Shown here in pieces: positions 29,517 to 41,805 of a DNA stretch of 64,000 nt. Each line of letters opens with the position of its first letter. The first letter of the stretch is position 1. The notes beneath the pieces are model-generated. The model was not told the origin of the DNA, did no database searches, and saw nothing but the letters and a program-made list of their open reading frames with translations. The DNA comes from Dimorphilus gyrociliatus. Taxonomy: Eukaryota > Annelida > Polychaeta > Dinophilidae. The position numbers and the translations under genes were made by a program. The DNA lies in the NCBI GenBank assembly GCA_904063045.1, contig CAJFCJ010000009.1, positions 786,942-850,941 of the forward strand, given 5' to 3'.

Positions 29517-30080
29517 ATGGGAAACGGAGAATCAAAAACTAAAAATAAAACTGAAACTAGTTGCATACTTGATAAACTACGAACTGAAACAAAGTTTAGT
29601 CAGTCTGAATTACAAACTTGGTATGATCGATTTCATCAGGATTTTCCAACTGGTTACATAGAAAGAGAAGATTTTAGATATATGTACTCGACCATTTCAG
29701 GACAGCAAAATAGTGATGATCTAGCTGATATAATATTCCAGGCATATGACTCTGACAATAATGGTACTATAGATTTTAGAGAATTTATGACAACCTTAAG
29801 TGTGACGTGTAGGGGAAGCAAAGAGGAGAGACTAAATTGGGTATTCGATATGTACGATACTGATAATTCGGGAACTTTAAGCCGTAACGAAATTATTCAC
29901 GCATTAAATGCTATATTAAAGATGAAGGGTTTTGAAGATACTGAACATCTGGCAGCTGTGCAAACTGAAGATATATTCAAACGAATGGATGGTGATGGTG
30001 ATGGAATCATTACGAGGAAAGAATTTCTCAGCGTCGCTACACGTCAGCCTGGTATTTGTGAAGTCTTTAATGTAAAGTGA
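29517..30080 (+). CDS. neuronal calcium sensor-type EF-hand protein
   Basis: Single-exon protein of 187 residues, the usual size for the neuronal calcium sensor family (recoverin/VILIP/NCS-1/KChIP). I chose the ATG at 29517 over the one at 29499 because it gives MGNGESK, an N-myristoylation signal typical of the family. EF-hand 1 is degenerate (DFPTGYIEREDF, where the family has Cys-Pro). Three canonical loops follow: DSDNNGTIDFRE, DTDNSGTLSRNE and DGDGDGIITRKE. Calcium binding should expose the myristoyl group and send the protein to membranes. Subfamily cannot be fixed by eye; it is not a close copy of NCS-1 or hippocalcin. Confidence 0.9.
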   Translation: MGNGESKTKNKTETSCILDKLRTETKFSQSELQTWYDRFHQDFPTGYIEREDFRYMYSTISGQQNSDDLADIIFQAYDSDNNGTIDFREFMTTLSVTCRGSKEERLNWVFDMYDTDNSGTLSRNEIIHALNAILKMKGFEDTEHLAAVQTEDIFKRMDGDGDGIITRKEFLSVATRQPGICEVFNVK

Positions 30081-30912
30081 TCTGTACTATGTCAACGATA
30101 TAGATACTGCAAAACAAAAGAGGAAAGAGAAACATAATATGCAAACTGCAAAAGAAAAGTAAAAAGAAAAAACAATTGAATATTGAAATTTTTTACAATA
30201 TTGTAAATATAAATTAACCATTGAGCAGACTTTTTTCTAGATAGTTCAACTGTAATTTGCTATTGCACCATAGGATAAAAAAGACAAATATTTAAAAAAA
30301 AATACCCATCCATATGAATATATGTTGATGAATATGGTATCGTCTATGATTCATCTTTGGGGGAAGAAAATTTGACTACCTACAAAATATATTATATGTA
30401 TTGAAATTTTTATATAAATGTTCTTTATAGCTTTTTAAACTATTTATGAATGAATTTATTTACGCATTGTTGTTTTATTTAATGTTATTTACGATTTTAC
30501 AAATAAACATATTTCAATATTAATAACAGAATTATTATCTTGTATTAATTATTATAAAAGTGAAATATAGAATATTATTATTAAATTAGTTAAATAAGGA
30601 TTAATGGAACAATAGACCGCCTATAGAAAGTAAGTAATCTGTAGTTAATAAGTAATAAATATTAGGAAAATTGAAAGAAAGCCCTAACAAGTAGTTAATT
30701 AATCTAACTGGAGTAACAAGGAGGGTAATCGGCACAAGACGCATCGATTTTTACCCCGTTTGTATGAGCTTTAAGCACGTTTCATTTACCTGGAAAATAT
30801 CTTTCGGCAATGTGACAGAGATATAATTTTTAAAAAATTCATATTTAATTATTTATTATTTAAACATGATAGAAACTCTAAGATAATATCTATAAAGATC
30901 ATTCTAATTGAA
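30081..30912. other. intergenic spacer
   Basis: AT-rich sequence between two plus-strand genes. No coding frame or RNA gene is seen. Confidence 0.5.
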
Positions 30913-32094
30913 ATGTATAATCTATTAAGGAAACTATTGGCCGATAATTTCTCTAAATTCGTGGATTTAGTGGAAAACTCGAATTCGAAACTTGATCTCA
31001 ATGAACAAGACGATGATGGAAAGACGCTTTTAATGTTTGCCGCAGAACTTGGTAGAATAGATGCTCTCGATTTTTTGATACAAAAAGGCTGCGACATTTC
31101 CATCGTTTGTAAATCAGATATGAATTGTATCCATTATTCGCTTTTGGGTGATAACGAAAATGCGGAAAATGTTTTAAGGAGACTTATAATATATAATGCT
31201 GATTTTAGCCAACGGAGCGTAAATGGAACACCTTTATCATTAGCTACTAAATCAGGCTTGAACGGATGTGTTTCGTTAATAATTAAATACTTCCCGGGAC
31301 TTGTTAATAGTGAGCCCCTAATTTATTACGCCATTCAAACGAAGCACTTCGATTTAGCGCGCAAGCTAATAGAAATCGACGAAATCGACGTCGACCTTAG
31401 GGCTGGCCAACGTCAACAGACGGCACTGCATCTGGCGGCAGCGATGAGTGAGGTTGAATTAGTGACGGCTCTATTAAAGAAGAGTAAAGTCAATATTGAG
31501 GACGATACTGGAAAAACTTGTTTACATTTAGCTGCGGAAAATGGTGTTTTCAAAATTATTAAACGCTTAGTTGACGCTGGATTAGACGTAAATAAGCAGG
31601 ATAGTACTCTATGGAAGTTTACTCCGCTTCATCAAGCGTCTCAGAGAGGCTTTGTAGAAACAGTAGAAGAACTTTTAGAAAACGGAGCGAACGTTGACGT
31701 TCTCGATGGAGACAATAGAACTCCTTTGATATTAGCTATAATTGCCTGTCAACCTCTAACAGCTTTGAGGCTAGTTCAGGAAGGCTGCAATGTCAACGCT
31801 TGTGTGTCGGGAACAATTATGAACATATCGGATAAACCCGTACATGCTCTTGATCTAGCAAGAGCTCTACAATTCGAGCCAATCGTTGATCTACTAGTAG
31901 AAGCCGGAGCTACCTCTGTCTTTCGACAGGTTGTTCCAACACTTTTATGTTTATCAGCGAACAAACTACGTCAGGCACTAAAACCTAAAGTCCGCAAGAA
32001 GATTAACCTCCAACCTCTACCTTATCCTATTAAACGAAAGCTTCTATTTTATGATTTACATTCAGCTTTTAAAACAATCGAGCATGAACCATAG
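30913..32094 (+). CDS. ankyrin-repeat and SOCS-box (ASB-like) protein
   Basis: One exon, 393 residues. Ankyrin repeats run from about residue 30 to 330, with clear units such as GKTLLMFAAELGRIDALDFL, QQTALHLAAAMSEVELVTAL, GKTCLHLAAENGVFKIIKRL, FTPLHQASQRGFVETVEELL and NRTPLILAIIACQPLTALRL. The last 50 residues form a SOCS box: the elongin BC-box portion VPTLLCLSANKLRQAL and a Cul5-box-like LQPLPYPIKRKLLFY. This makes it a substrate receptor for a Cullin-5/elongin B-C ubiquitin ligase. The substrate is unknown and the ASB subfamily is not resolved. Its stop is 47 bp from the convergent GEMIN2 stop. Confidence 0.87.
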   Translation: MYNLLRKLLADNFSKFVDLVENSNSKLDLNEQDDDGKTLLMFAAELGRIDALDFLIQKGCDISIVCKSDMNCIHYSLLGDNENAENVLRRLIIYNADFSQRSVNGTPLSLATKSGLNGCVSLIIKYFPGLVNSEPLIYYAIQTKHFDLARKLIEIDEIDVDLRAGQRQQTALHLAAAMSEVELVTALLKKSKVNIEDDTGKTCLHLAAENGVFKIIKRLVDAGLDVNKQDSTLWKFTPLHQASQRGFVETVEELLENGANVDVLDGDNRTPLILAIIACQPLTALRLVQEGCNVNACVSGTIMNISDKPVHALDLARALQFEPIVDLLVEAGATSVFRQVVPTLLCLSANKLRQALKPKVRKKINLQPLPYPIKRKLLFYDLHSAFKTIEHEP

Positions 32095-32141
32095 CAAAGT
32101 AAATAAAAATTGTATTAATTTAGCAAATAAATTAAAATATA

Positions 32142-33108
32142 CTAGCCAATCAAATCAAATTGTCCGAAATATCTGGTAACTATGGTAATAAACAGATTAT
32201 ACTGAGCTAAGAATTCAGAGTCTATCGTACAAGTCGATCGATGTCGAGCGCAACCTCTTGCAATTCTTCTTAAATCGTGACAGACGTGAGGAACTAGCGG
32301 TGTTTCTATTGCGATTAGAAATGCGTATAACCATTTTGATTTTAAAGAGGTCAATTCATAATCGTCCAGCCAATCGGCGAATACACTGAGAAAGTAGTTA
32401 ATCTTAGCGGCGTTGAGTGTAAGTAAAATGTTAAATGACGGTTGTTGAGCAGTTTCAGGATTCTCTACAAAAGTAATGCTTTGTCTGATAAACTTTTCTT
32501 AAAACTAATATCATTAATGTCGAACCTTCCTCTGGGGAATCCGTCCCTAGACAAAATTGGCAGCAATCCCTTTCGGATAAATTCTTAATCTTCAAGATAA
32601 AGGTACTACTTGATTAAAAACAACAACAAAGCCATTGGTAAAGTGACTTGCATACTTACACCGCTTTTCGAAGGCTTTCTTTGTAGTCTTACGTCGCACA
32701 TTCGCTAAAAATATGTTGAGTTAATTCCATATTTAATCACAATTATTGCTTACTTCTCTGAGACTATCAAAATGCTTTAAAACATAGTCTTGCCAGTCGG
32801 TAGGTGATCCAAGACCATCAGGAGCTGGTATTAAGCCATCATCCTCAGATGATGTATAAAATACTGTTTGTTTTACTTTAGCTTCCTTTTTCCTCTTTGC
32901 TACCACTACTTTTGGGCATTTTTTCCTTTCTTCTCTGAAAGTTTAGCTCATTTAAAGAAAAACATTTTATCTCATTATCGGTCACGCACTGAACAAATTT
33001 TAGGTAACCGCTACTGGTCGACGCATAAACACTTTCATCGTTTTCTTCCATTTCAACATCTCCAACCGGCAAACACGGCTTTAGTATATCTTCTTCCGAA
33101 CTTGACAT
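32142..33108 (-). CDS. GEMIN2: Gemin2 (SMN complex subunit)
   Basis: Scaffold of the SMN complex that holds the Sm pentamer during snRNP assembly. It has about four exons on the minus strand. The start MSSSEEDILKPCLPVGDVEM (33108) is followed by SGYLKFVQ, a CPKVVVAKRKK segment equivalent to the CPDVVVAQ of animal Gemin2, and LIPAPDGLGSPTDWQDYVL. The last exon contains INYFLSVFADWLDDYEL, WLYAFLIAIETPLVPHVC and LFITIVTRYFGQFDL, matching the Gemin2 C-terminal helices (WLYALLACLEKPLLP and LVSRYFDQRDL in vertebrates). It is head-to-head with PARL, 130 bp between start codons. Confidence 0.87.
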
Positions 33109-33238
33109 TTCCGATAGTGTTGAATCCTAAACGACAATTCAACTACTTTTTTCGCATCTAACTTCAGTATGTTTTATGTGACTTATACCGGTTTCCCTCG
33201 ATTTGACCTTGACATTGAAATTTCGACAAAGTTGAAAT
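33109..33238. promoter_or_regulatory. bidirectional promoter, GEMIN2 / PARL
   Basis: Only 130 bp separate the divergent start codons, so both genes must be transcribed from this segment or from overlapping 5' UTRs. No motif is assigned. Confidence 0.55.
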
Positions 33239-34720
33239 ATGTCTTTAAGAATCATTCTCAGCTCTTCCTGTTTTAGAAATACAATAAATACTTCAACGAA
33301 AAAGTAAACACATTTCCTAATTTTTCTTCAGCTGTCATTTTTTTTTCAGAGAATCTTAAATTTTTAATTTTTTACAATGAATTTAGATTTGGCAATGTGC
33401 AATCGTTCAGAGATATTGGGCTATCTAAGTCTTTTTGGCAAAGAGGCCAAACAGTACACACAAAAAGTTCACCTAAGAGAAGCCTCTTTCCTGATAAGAA
33501 CCTTGAACCCAATATTAGGCCTAGTTTAATTAAACCCTTAGTAATGGGTGTTGGGGTTAATATATTTTTACTTCAATGTTAGCTTTATATAGCAAATTTG
33601 ATATTCAGGTCAGTCTTACTGCCTATGGAGCTTGTATGGTTTGGCAATATGAAATATTGCGTCAGAAAGCTTATTCTATGTCAAAACAGTTCACAAATGT
33701 TCATTCGGGTATTCGTGGCCAAGTAAGGATTCTATTACGTATTACAAAGTATTCTTTAATCTATAATTAATTTTAGATACATTCAATATGGAAAAGAATG
33801 AAATTAACAGAAAAAGTAGCTGTCTCTATCATTGCCATAAATACAGGGGTATTCTTAGCTTGGAAAGTACCAGCTCTTAGCCGATATATGCTTAAATATT
33901 TTTCATCAAGTCCATATTCAAAAGCAGCATCATCATCAATGTTTTTTTCATTTTGGAGTCATTACAATACATTTCATTTGTTAGCAAATATGTATGTGTT
34001 TTGGAGTTTCTCGTACGCCGCAGGAGCACTGCTCGGAGCACCGGAAATGGTGGCATTCTTCGTTACTTCAGGTTAATAAATTAAGTTATACTGTGATTAT
34101 CAGTGCATAGATCATAATTTAACAGGTCTTTTATCTAATTACGGGAGTTACATCTTCAAAGCACTAACGCATAGTAGAGTTCCATCCCTAGGAGCCGTGA
34201 GTTGCACACAAGAGAGATTTTTTAACAGCGTCTATTTGATATTTATTTTCTTTTTTGAAGTCGGGAGCTATAATGGCTATTTTAGGGCTCACTTGTGCAC
34301 GCTTTCCAGAAGCTCGCCTAAGTATTGCGTTCGTAGACCAGCTAATACCTCATTCTTTTACAGCTGACAATGTAAGGCTTTTTTTTCTTTCATTATATTG
34401 ATTTTTATCGGTAATATTCCCTTCTATTGAAAAAACCTCAGGCCAAGAATGGTTTGATTCTAATTGATGTTCTTGGTATAATCTTTCGATGGAGATTATT
34501 TGATCATGCCGCTCATTTGTCCGGAATGCTATTCGGATTGTAAGTAGCATATATTGATTGTCATATTGTATTTTTATGCTCCTGTCCTATTGTTTGTCGA
34601 TCACTCTTAATGTTCCCTTTCTATAGATTCTACGCTCATTATGGTCATAAAATGGTTAGAGCTGGAGCGAAGCCGATCATGTCAAAGTGGCACGATTTAA
34701 GAAGATCGTCAGATAAATAG
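33239..34720 (+). CDS. PARL: PARL-type mitochondrial rhomboid protease
   Basis: Inner-membrane intramembrane serine protease that processes PINK1 and PGAM5 in other animals. About seven exons separated by short introns. Exon 1 (33239-about 33310) encodes a Ser/Arg-rich mitochondrial targeting start, MSLRIILSSSCFRNTINTST, and exon 2 from 33387 continues FGNVQSFRDIGLSKSFWQ. Rhomboid hallmarks are SFWSHYNTFHLLANMYVFWS, catalytic Ser in LGASGAIMAILG (exons near 34195 and 34260) and catalytic His in FDHAAHLSGMLFG (near 34500). The end FYAHYGHKMVRAGAKP matches PARL. The extra N-terminal helix typical of PARL is supplied by IKPLVMGVG and the following exon. Confidence 0.9.
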
Positions 34721-35244
34721 GATATGAAGTTATGAAACTTTCTACAGTTTTTTAAGTATTTGTTATTTGTTGCCAAAAAAAATGTTCCCTATAAAATTAA
34801 ATATATATATATATATATAAACTATATACTAATGTATTAGTATATTAATCATTCAGTCGCACTTTTAATAAAGCAGTTCATTCTTATTTTAAGTCTACTA
34901 AACTGCAAAAAAAAGAACATTAAAGAAACCAAAGAGAAAGCCTGACAATTTATGACTAACAGAAAATTTAATGCTAATATTAGATGCTTTATTAATCATA
35001 AGGCAATCTATTACATTCTTCCATCGCGCCAAATATTCAAAGCTATTTTCGAATGTCTTAAAAAACTTTTTACCAGATTATTCTATTTTTTTAACGATAT
35101 CTTTTCTGCTAGTCGCAAAAATACGAAAATAATAAAACCGATTTACATGGCGACAGAACTACATTTTTTGTTTACATACAATTCTCCCTTTATCGCTCAT
35201 TTTTAAATTCGATCTTTCTCAAACACCTCATTTTTAAGTTAGTC
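34721..35244. other. intergenic spacer PARL to SSNA1
   Basis: AT-rich, with a TA dinucleotide run at about 34800-34820. It should contain the PARL 3' end and the SSNA1 promoter. No gene is seen. Confidence 0.5.
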
Positions 35245-35724
35245 ATGTCTCAAACTGGGGCAGCATTACAGACTTATAATCATGAGTTGGTCAAGTGTAA
35301 GTAAAATTTACTCAAATGCTGCTTTCAGATGTTAAAAACAGTTTTTTTCTCACTTTGATTAGGCATTGAAGAGTTGTGCTCAAAAAGAGACGAATTACAT
35401 AAGCAAATCATAGAAGAAGAGGAAGAAAAACGGAAATTACAAAATGATATTAGAAGTCTAACAGAACGTTTGGCTAAAGTCAACGAAAGCCTTAGTAAAA
35501 AAATGGCTGCCAGAAACGAATACGATAATACTATACGAGAAACAGAAGCAGCCTACATGAAGGTAATGTCGGATAAAATACTTTGAAAACAAGGGAAAAC
35601 AGTTAAATAATTCAATGCATTCTAACAGATCTTAGAGAGTTCACAAACGCTCCTCAATGTTGTAAAGAAAAGTGCAAATACGATTGGTGGTAAAAGTTCT
35701 ACACCAGCTCCACCAGCTCGTTAA
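35245..35724 (+). CDS. SSNA1: SSNA1 / NA14 microtubule-associated coiled-coil protein
   Basis: Small centriole and axoneme protein that forms fibrils and remodels microtubules. Three exons, about 115 residues. Exon 1 [17 protein letters not shown] joins to [16 protein letters not shown], continues as a single coiled coil ([20 protein letters not shown]) through [11 protein letters not shown], and exon 3 gives [17 protein letters not shown] with a short Ser/Pro tail ending APPAR. This matches vertebrate SSNA1 nearly position for position in the coiled coil ([27 protein letters not shown]). Its stop is 73 bp from the convergent SLC8 stop. Confidence 0.95.
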
Positions 35725-35797
35725 ATTAATTCATATGTACTCAGACTATTACTGTACATGTGTATTTTCTTAGATTTTTATAAACAAGATTTTAACT

Positions 35798-38700
35798 TTA
35801 GACAAGCTGAACATTTAACTTCTTGTATGTCTGCAGAGCCGATAATACGATGTAGACGAACCACATCAAAATCAAACATATGGCAGTTAACCATTTAAGT
35901 TTTGTACTTCCTCCTAATTCTCCTCCGAACGCTTTTAGTTTCCTGCGCATAAATAATGAAGCAACACAGATAGAAGCAAATACGGAATAAACTAAGACGC
36001 TAAAACCCAAAGTTCCAGCTTCCACTTTGAAAGTTTTGTTCTAAAAGAGAAATATTTGTATTGTTTTAATAACATTAAATAATTAATATTTATAAGTTAG
36101 ATAAAGTTACTTTTGTCGTATGGTAAATTGACGCTATCACCCATGGCAGGCCTAAACCAAGGAAAACATTGACTGAGTTACTTCCTGTAATGTTACCTAT
36201 TGAATTATCAGCTGTCGACTCTTTTGAAGCGGCTTGTTTACTAGCAAATAAGTCAGGTAAACTAGTTCCAAGAGCAACTAGGGTTATTGCCGTTACTGAA
36301 TCGTCCAATCCTGATAGGCAACCTGCAATAGCAGCTAAATCTCCAACAATAGCAGTTAACAATCCAATCAATGACAAAGAGAAAATGAACGATAACCATC
36401 CTCCCATAATACCAGGGGGTGGCACGCATGCAAATAATACTTTCCAAAAGAAGGATAAAAAGTGCAAAATATAGTCGATGGCACATGCTTTATCAATATC
36501 ACCTTCAATTACAGAAAAAGCATTTTTAAACTGTTCTTTCCACGTGGTTTTATGCAACTCGATATGCCATAAATCTTGATTGGCGTTATTGACAATTCTA
36601 GATAAAACACCTCGAAATTCTTCGTCCGGAAGGATGCTTATTGCTACTCGATCGATTTTACCTACTTTTACACCCAAACTTGCGTCATCAGGATCGAGAA
36701 ACACTTCAAAGCCTCCTGTATCCTGATAAAAGAAATTTAATTTAGAATAGAATAACGTATTTTCAGGTTACTTAGATTTTATACCTCTTCAAGTAAAGCA
36801 TCTTTGAGAATTTCTATTTCGATATTCCTCTGACGCTGACCATTACAAAATTTTAAATAGCCCTCTTTCCCTAAATAATCTCTATTTAATTTGGATTTTC
36901 CATCTTTAGTATACCATCTAATTTGAATATCACCGTCACATCCATCCAGTCTGGTGACGGGTATTCTAGCGTGCCCGCAATGCTCTTTTATAAGCATGCA
37001 ATTATGCTTAAATTCTAAAGTACCCGGCTGATCGTTATCTTCAATGATAACTTCGTGAATTTTATTCAATCCGATTTTCATTAGTCCAAAATCAAAAACA
37101 TTCGATAGTCTAATCTCAAATTCATCATCTTTTATGTTAAACATTCCTAATTCGTCAAAATATTTTCTAATATCTGTTGTATCAGCTTCGTCATCCTTTA
37201 AACAGTCTATTATAGATGAACAATCGAGGGAGTTTACTTGGACAAAGAACACTTCGTTCTCTTCAAATTCGTTATCGTCAATGATTTTTATCAATACGGG
37301 TTTCCTAGTCTCATTCGCTTTAAATAGAACAATTTTATTTAAAGGTTGATAATCATTTTCGGACACTTTTGCAGTTCCATCGGTTGTATGTACTTTACAT
37401 ACAGCCGGTATTTCGATATTGCCTCTCCTTTGAACAAATACCGTAGCATATCCCTGGTTCTCTCTAACAACACTTGATGATGCTTCAAATTCTATAACAG
37501 CGTACTTCCTTGGAACATCGGATAACCGTAATTCTCCACTTTTTTGGATTAATTTGGGAGAAAGGGTTAAGGATTGCCGTCTGGTTAAGACTCTCATACC
37601 TTCTCTTACCCAATACGCTCTTGTCCGTTTTTGAGGGGGTTTTATCTTTTGTAATTCCGCTCTAGCTAGAGACTCAAGTTCTTTTTCCGTTAAATCTTGA
37701 TAATTTTCATCCATTTTTAAATGCTTAAAAACATACATATATATATATATAACTTAATACGTATAACTAATACTTTTAACTAAATAATAAGATATCAATG
37801 TCGTCTATTTAATGTATACCTTAATATATTGCATCAAATCTTTACGATATTTTTCATCCTCAGTTGATATACCTGTACAATAATAATTACATACTTGAAT
37901 CGTGCTTTATACTTAGATTAGTTCGTAAAGGACAGCATTTATTTTCTTTTCTTACGCACCTAGTGTTGCCTCTTGATCATTGTCTTGCTTCCTTTTAAAA
38001 ACACCAAAACAACCTTTATCGACAATGTAACAAGCTACTACTAATACTGGAAAGAAACAAAATGTTACAATAGCTTCCCATAGGTCAACGTGATCTGGAG
38101 AAATTCCAATAAGGATTATAAGAAGCCATATATAGGCAAAAACGGAAGAAAATGCCGTTATAGCGAATACGTTAAATTCTTTAATGCTCCTGCTCTCCGA
38201 ATTAGGAATTGAGACAACGCAGACAGCGGTTATAACTAACAAATTGAATGAAGCCGAACCAACAATAGTTCCAGGTCCTAGTTTACCAGCTTCAAAGTTA
38301 TTAAATATAATTTCTATACACGACAATAGAATTTCCGGTGCAGAAGAACCAAGGGCCATTAAAGTTAAATTCGCAACTGTATCATTCCAAACTGGAACTT
38401 CAATATAGTGCGATACATTCTTATCTGTTTATAATTACATCAAATCAGAAAAAAGGTATCTTATTAAATATGATTTCTTTCAATATTTAGCATAAGTTTA
38501 AATATATAATGAATTAATATAGAAGCAATAATTGCATATTTTTAATACAATTATCGATATCTCTCTCTCCCAAGCTATGAGTTAGGAGAGAATCGATATT
38601 GATGTTCAATTGTTTTTATCTAGTATTATCCATTTCTTATTTTTCATAAAAAAAAAGATGCAAAAGTATATTCGTACCATTCGGATCCGTATACTTAATT

Positions 38701-38927
38701 TTTCTTGTTTTTGACGTTATAACCTCAATAGACGCCATAAATTTATCAGCAATAATTGACACACCCAAGAATGACCATACTAAAGATAAAAAATAAAGAG
38801 ACGCTCTTGCTTTAATTGGCCATGTATATTCGTTAACTAAAGGTAGAAATAATCCTTTATCATGGCATTTGAAATTACTTATAACTTCATCCACAGTCCG
38901 ATTTAAAGATTCAACATTTACGACCAT
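35798..38927 (-). CDS. SLC8-type Na+/Ca2+ exchanger (NCX)
   Basis: Plasma-membrane antiporter exchanging three Na+ for one Ca2+. Six exons. The first (38927) has a short N-terminus and the first helices (LYFLSLVWSFLGVSIIADKF). The alpha-1 repeat is in the next: NDTVANLTLMALGSSAPEILLS and GTIVGSASFNLLVITA. The long cytosolic loop carries two Calx-beta calcium-binding domains (about 37500-36790, with acidic endings such as IIDDNEFEENEVF and VIIEDNDQPG). The alpha-2 repeat (near 36280) reads AITLVALGTSLPDLFASK and NSIGNITGSNSVNVFLGLG, and the final exon adds the last helices, ending LNVQLV. The pore signature residues of both repeats look intact. No obvious cleaved signal peptide precedes the first helix, unlike vertebrate NCX1. 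Confidence 0.9.
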
Positions 38928-39895
38928 CTTATTTTATAAACTCTGCATATAAAATATTAAAAAAAACTTTTTAATATTCAATCGCTTGTCATTTCAAGAG
39001 AGAATCTAAAATCTTATACATATTTTTCCTTTCATATGAACCGACGCCCCTAGCTGAACAAAAAAAACATGTTGTATCGTTTTTAATTAAAATCGTGTTC
39101 TACGTACACTTTGAGGTCTTTACAGTCGTGTTTATAGGCTTCCAACTTGTTTCTCCATAATATGATCAACATTTTATTAAAGTAAATAACATATTCAAAA
39201 ATACGAAAAATGACTTTTTTTAAATTAACGCTGCGATGATATTTGTAAATGACGCTCTTTTTTTTTAGATTCATTTTAATTTATGCAAATTATGTATACT
39301 CCGATATAAGCAATGGAACGAAGGAATGATATTAAAAAATGTCAACTTTCTCTCTTATAAGTTTATATAATAAGAATTGTAAATAAATAAATATATAGGA
39401 TTATTTAAAAAACATGCATATTTAAACATATTAGTAGTTAATTTTTGATTTTTTATGAGTACTCATAAGGTTGGCGATTAAGAGAATGAAGGAGAAAGGA
39501 ATCGGAAAAGCCGCAGCAACTCGCTTTGGAAAAAAAAAAGAGAAAATTTCACATCTCCAAGCCTATAGAATATGAGAAACAAGATCTTTATATCTCATTA
39601 AACATGATATTGTATACTTTATCAGTGAATTTTTTTAGATTAAAAACAATCAGCAAACGTTTTATTAATTATAATGATTATGTTTTATTTTATATTTTAT
39701 CATCTTTCTTGTACTTTATATACTAATTAACAAACAACTGAAAGAAAAATTCAATTATCACGTGATCTTTTTTTTATTATTTTTTTCATTTTTTTCTAAA
39801 ATGAAAAAAAATATCTTTCAATGTACAAAAGCTTTGCAATTATAGTTGAAAACTATGCAATCAAGATATATAAATATATCTATATATCTTGTATT
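38928..39895. other. intergenic region between two minus-strand genes
   Basis: Very AT-rich, with a partly palindromic segment at 39865-39890 (TATATAAATATATC type). Short frames on both strands show no domain. It should contain the SLC8 promoter. Confidence 0.5.
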
Positions 39896-41501
39896 TTAAT
39901 CATCGTCAAATGTAATTCTCGTTCCTGAGTAAGAATTGAGAGATGGTTGCTGATTTGCTTTCCTTTTGGCCTCCCAAGATGGATGCAGTTTCTCTCCTTG
40001 GGCAATTTCTCTCTTTTCTATATTATCGATAATGAAAAAAATGAATAAGTAAACATTTAAAATATCAATATAATTATTGTATACCTGGCTTCTTTTTAAA
40101 TTTTGGTTCAGCAAATGATTTTTCCTTTGGCTTTTCTTGAGCAAACGGTTTATTCTTTTGCGTTTTTTCCATTTTCCTTTAAGAAATATAGGAAAACCAT
40201 TATTAATAATATTAATAAATTAATCATAAAATTAACTTACTTTGGCGCGAAATTCTTTCTCTTATTATTTTTGGTGCTAAGAGATGTTACAAATACGCTC
40301 TCTACATTTTTCTTTCTCTTTATATCAGTATTATTTGTCTCTTCCATTTCTTCATCAGATTCTTCAATTTCGGAAGCTCCATCGTCGCTATCCGCATCTT
40401 TAGCAAGGAAGAAATTGTCCCTATTTCTCTTCTTTTGAGATACATCACTATCAAGTATAATGGAATTATCGACACTGATTTCATCAGTTTCGTTCATTAA
40501 GTCAAACTCTTTTATTTCCATTAACTTTTTATTCTGTGTGCTCTGTTTGTCAACCTTTTCCTCATTATCAAACTTTATATTTTCCTTTTTAGTTTCTTTC
40601 GGCTGTGTTGCCTCAGGACTAGGAGTTTTCTCTAGTTCTTCGTAACAAGTTACATATTCCTCACTATCTGTACTATCTTCATCATTTTCACTCTGATCCA
40701 ATAGAGACTCTTCTGGAATAGCTTCTTTCTTCTTATTTTTCGATTCAAACAGTTTCGATATACTACCTCCTTTCATTTTACTCTTTAAACGTTCAATCTC
40801 TTCTTCGGCCAATAATCTATCAACTTTCTTCTCCTTTTCTGTTTTAACCTTTTGCTTAAATCTTCTACCAGTATTTTTTGTAGAAACAAAAGCAGCTAAT
40901 GATTGCCAATCAGAGTGTTCTTCCCGCCATTTTTGTACAAAATTTTCCAGAACACTACAGTTAGCTAACCGTAGAAGACTTTTGTGAGCAATTTTTCCCT
41001 CAGTTTTGTTGCCATCAAATTTCTCGGTATTTGATAAAGCAAATTTCGAAACCATATCCGGTTTTAACGACTAAAATAAGGAAATATTTAATAGGTTTTT
41101 TCTGTAATGGAATACAAAATATTTTTGTAATTATATCAAACCTTTATTAATGATATTTCTTCTAAAGTCTTCTGAACTTTTCTCTCCGCTTTATCTTTAC
41201 TTAATTTCCTGTCATTTGTTTAATGTAATATTAGAATCATTCAAGAAATGTTACATATTTTACTGACTTATTTTTTCTCAACTTTTGAATATCTTGAGTT
41301 AATTTTCTTATGCACCGAACTTTTGCTTGTTTTACATATTTTCTTAAGATTATAACCTTGACGTGAAATAATGTTTAAATTAAGAGAAGAAATGAATAAA
41401 TGAACACTTATATATCTACACATAGATAACTATACCATATTATTTAGCTGTGGGACAGACATGGATGCCTTGTTACCCTCTCCATCAACATTTCGATCCA
41501 T
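39896..41501 (-). CDS. SRFBP1: SRFBP1 / BUD22-like protein
   Basis: BUD22 acts in 18S rRNA processing in yeast, and SRFBP1 is its animal relative. About six exons. The N-terminus MDRNVDGEGNKASMSVPQLN is followed by a basic helical region (VIILRKYVKQAKVRCIRKLT, LSKDKAERKVQKTLEEISL) typical of the BUD22 domain. A long Lys/Glu/Ser-rich middle with acidic clusters (40300-40750) follows. The C-terminus has the family signature GEKLHPSWEAKRK, ending RITFDDD, which matches the LHPSWEA..ITFDD ending of SRFBP1. The identity rests mainly on these two ends, since the middle is low complexity. A nucleolar role is inferred. Confidence 0.8.
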
Positions 41502-41805
41502 AGTTTGTTAATATATAATATAATGTTCTTGTAATTAAATTAAGAATACAACTAAATCAAAAATATCAGTAACTTTTCATATTTTTGGTGCGATGAGCGT
41601 TATATACCGCACATGTAAAAACCGATTCAACAGGACACTGCTTCAATACTCGGAACGTTTATCGTTAAATATTAGGCCTTATATTGGGTCACGTGACACC
41701 CATTTTCTGAATAAATGGTAAAGAACTAGCGCGGCTAAACTACAACAAAGTTCTACTTAGAATTTATTTATTGATATCAATCATTAAGGAAGCAACAGAG
41801 TATGT
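41502..41805. other. spacer between SRFBP1 and EIF2B2
   Basis: About 300 bp between two minus-strand genes. It should hold the EIF2B2 3' UTR and the SRFBP1 promoter. No other gene is seen. Confidence 0.5.

Noticed and set aside
32868..33161. 97-codon plus-strand frame
   Set aside because: Antisense to the GEMIN2 coding exons.
35798..38927. SLC8 gene read as several separate membrane proteins
   Set aside because: The pieces are consecutive exons with proper splice sites and together give alpha-1, Calx-beta and alpha-2 in order.
39526..39726. 66-codon AT-rich frame
   Set aside because: Composition follows the surrounding non-coding DNA, and no motif or splice support is seen.
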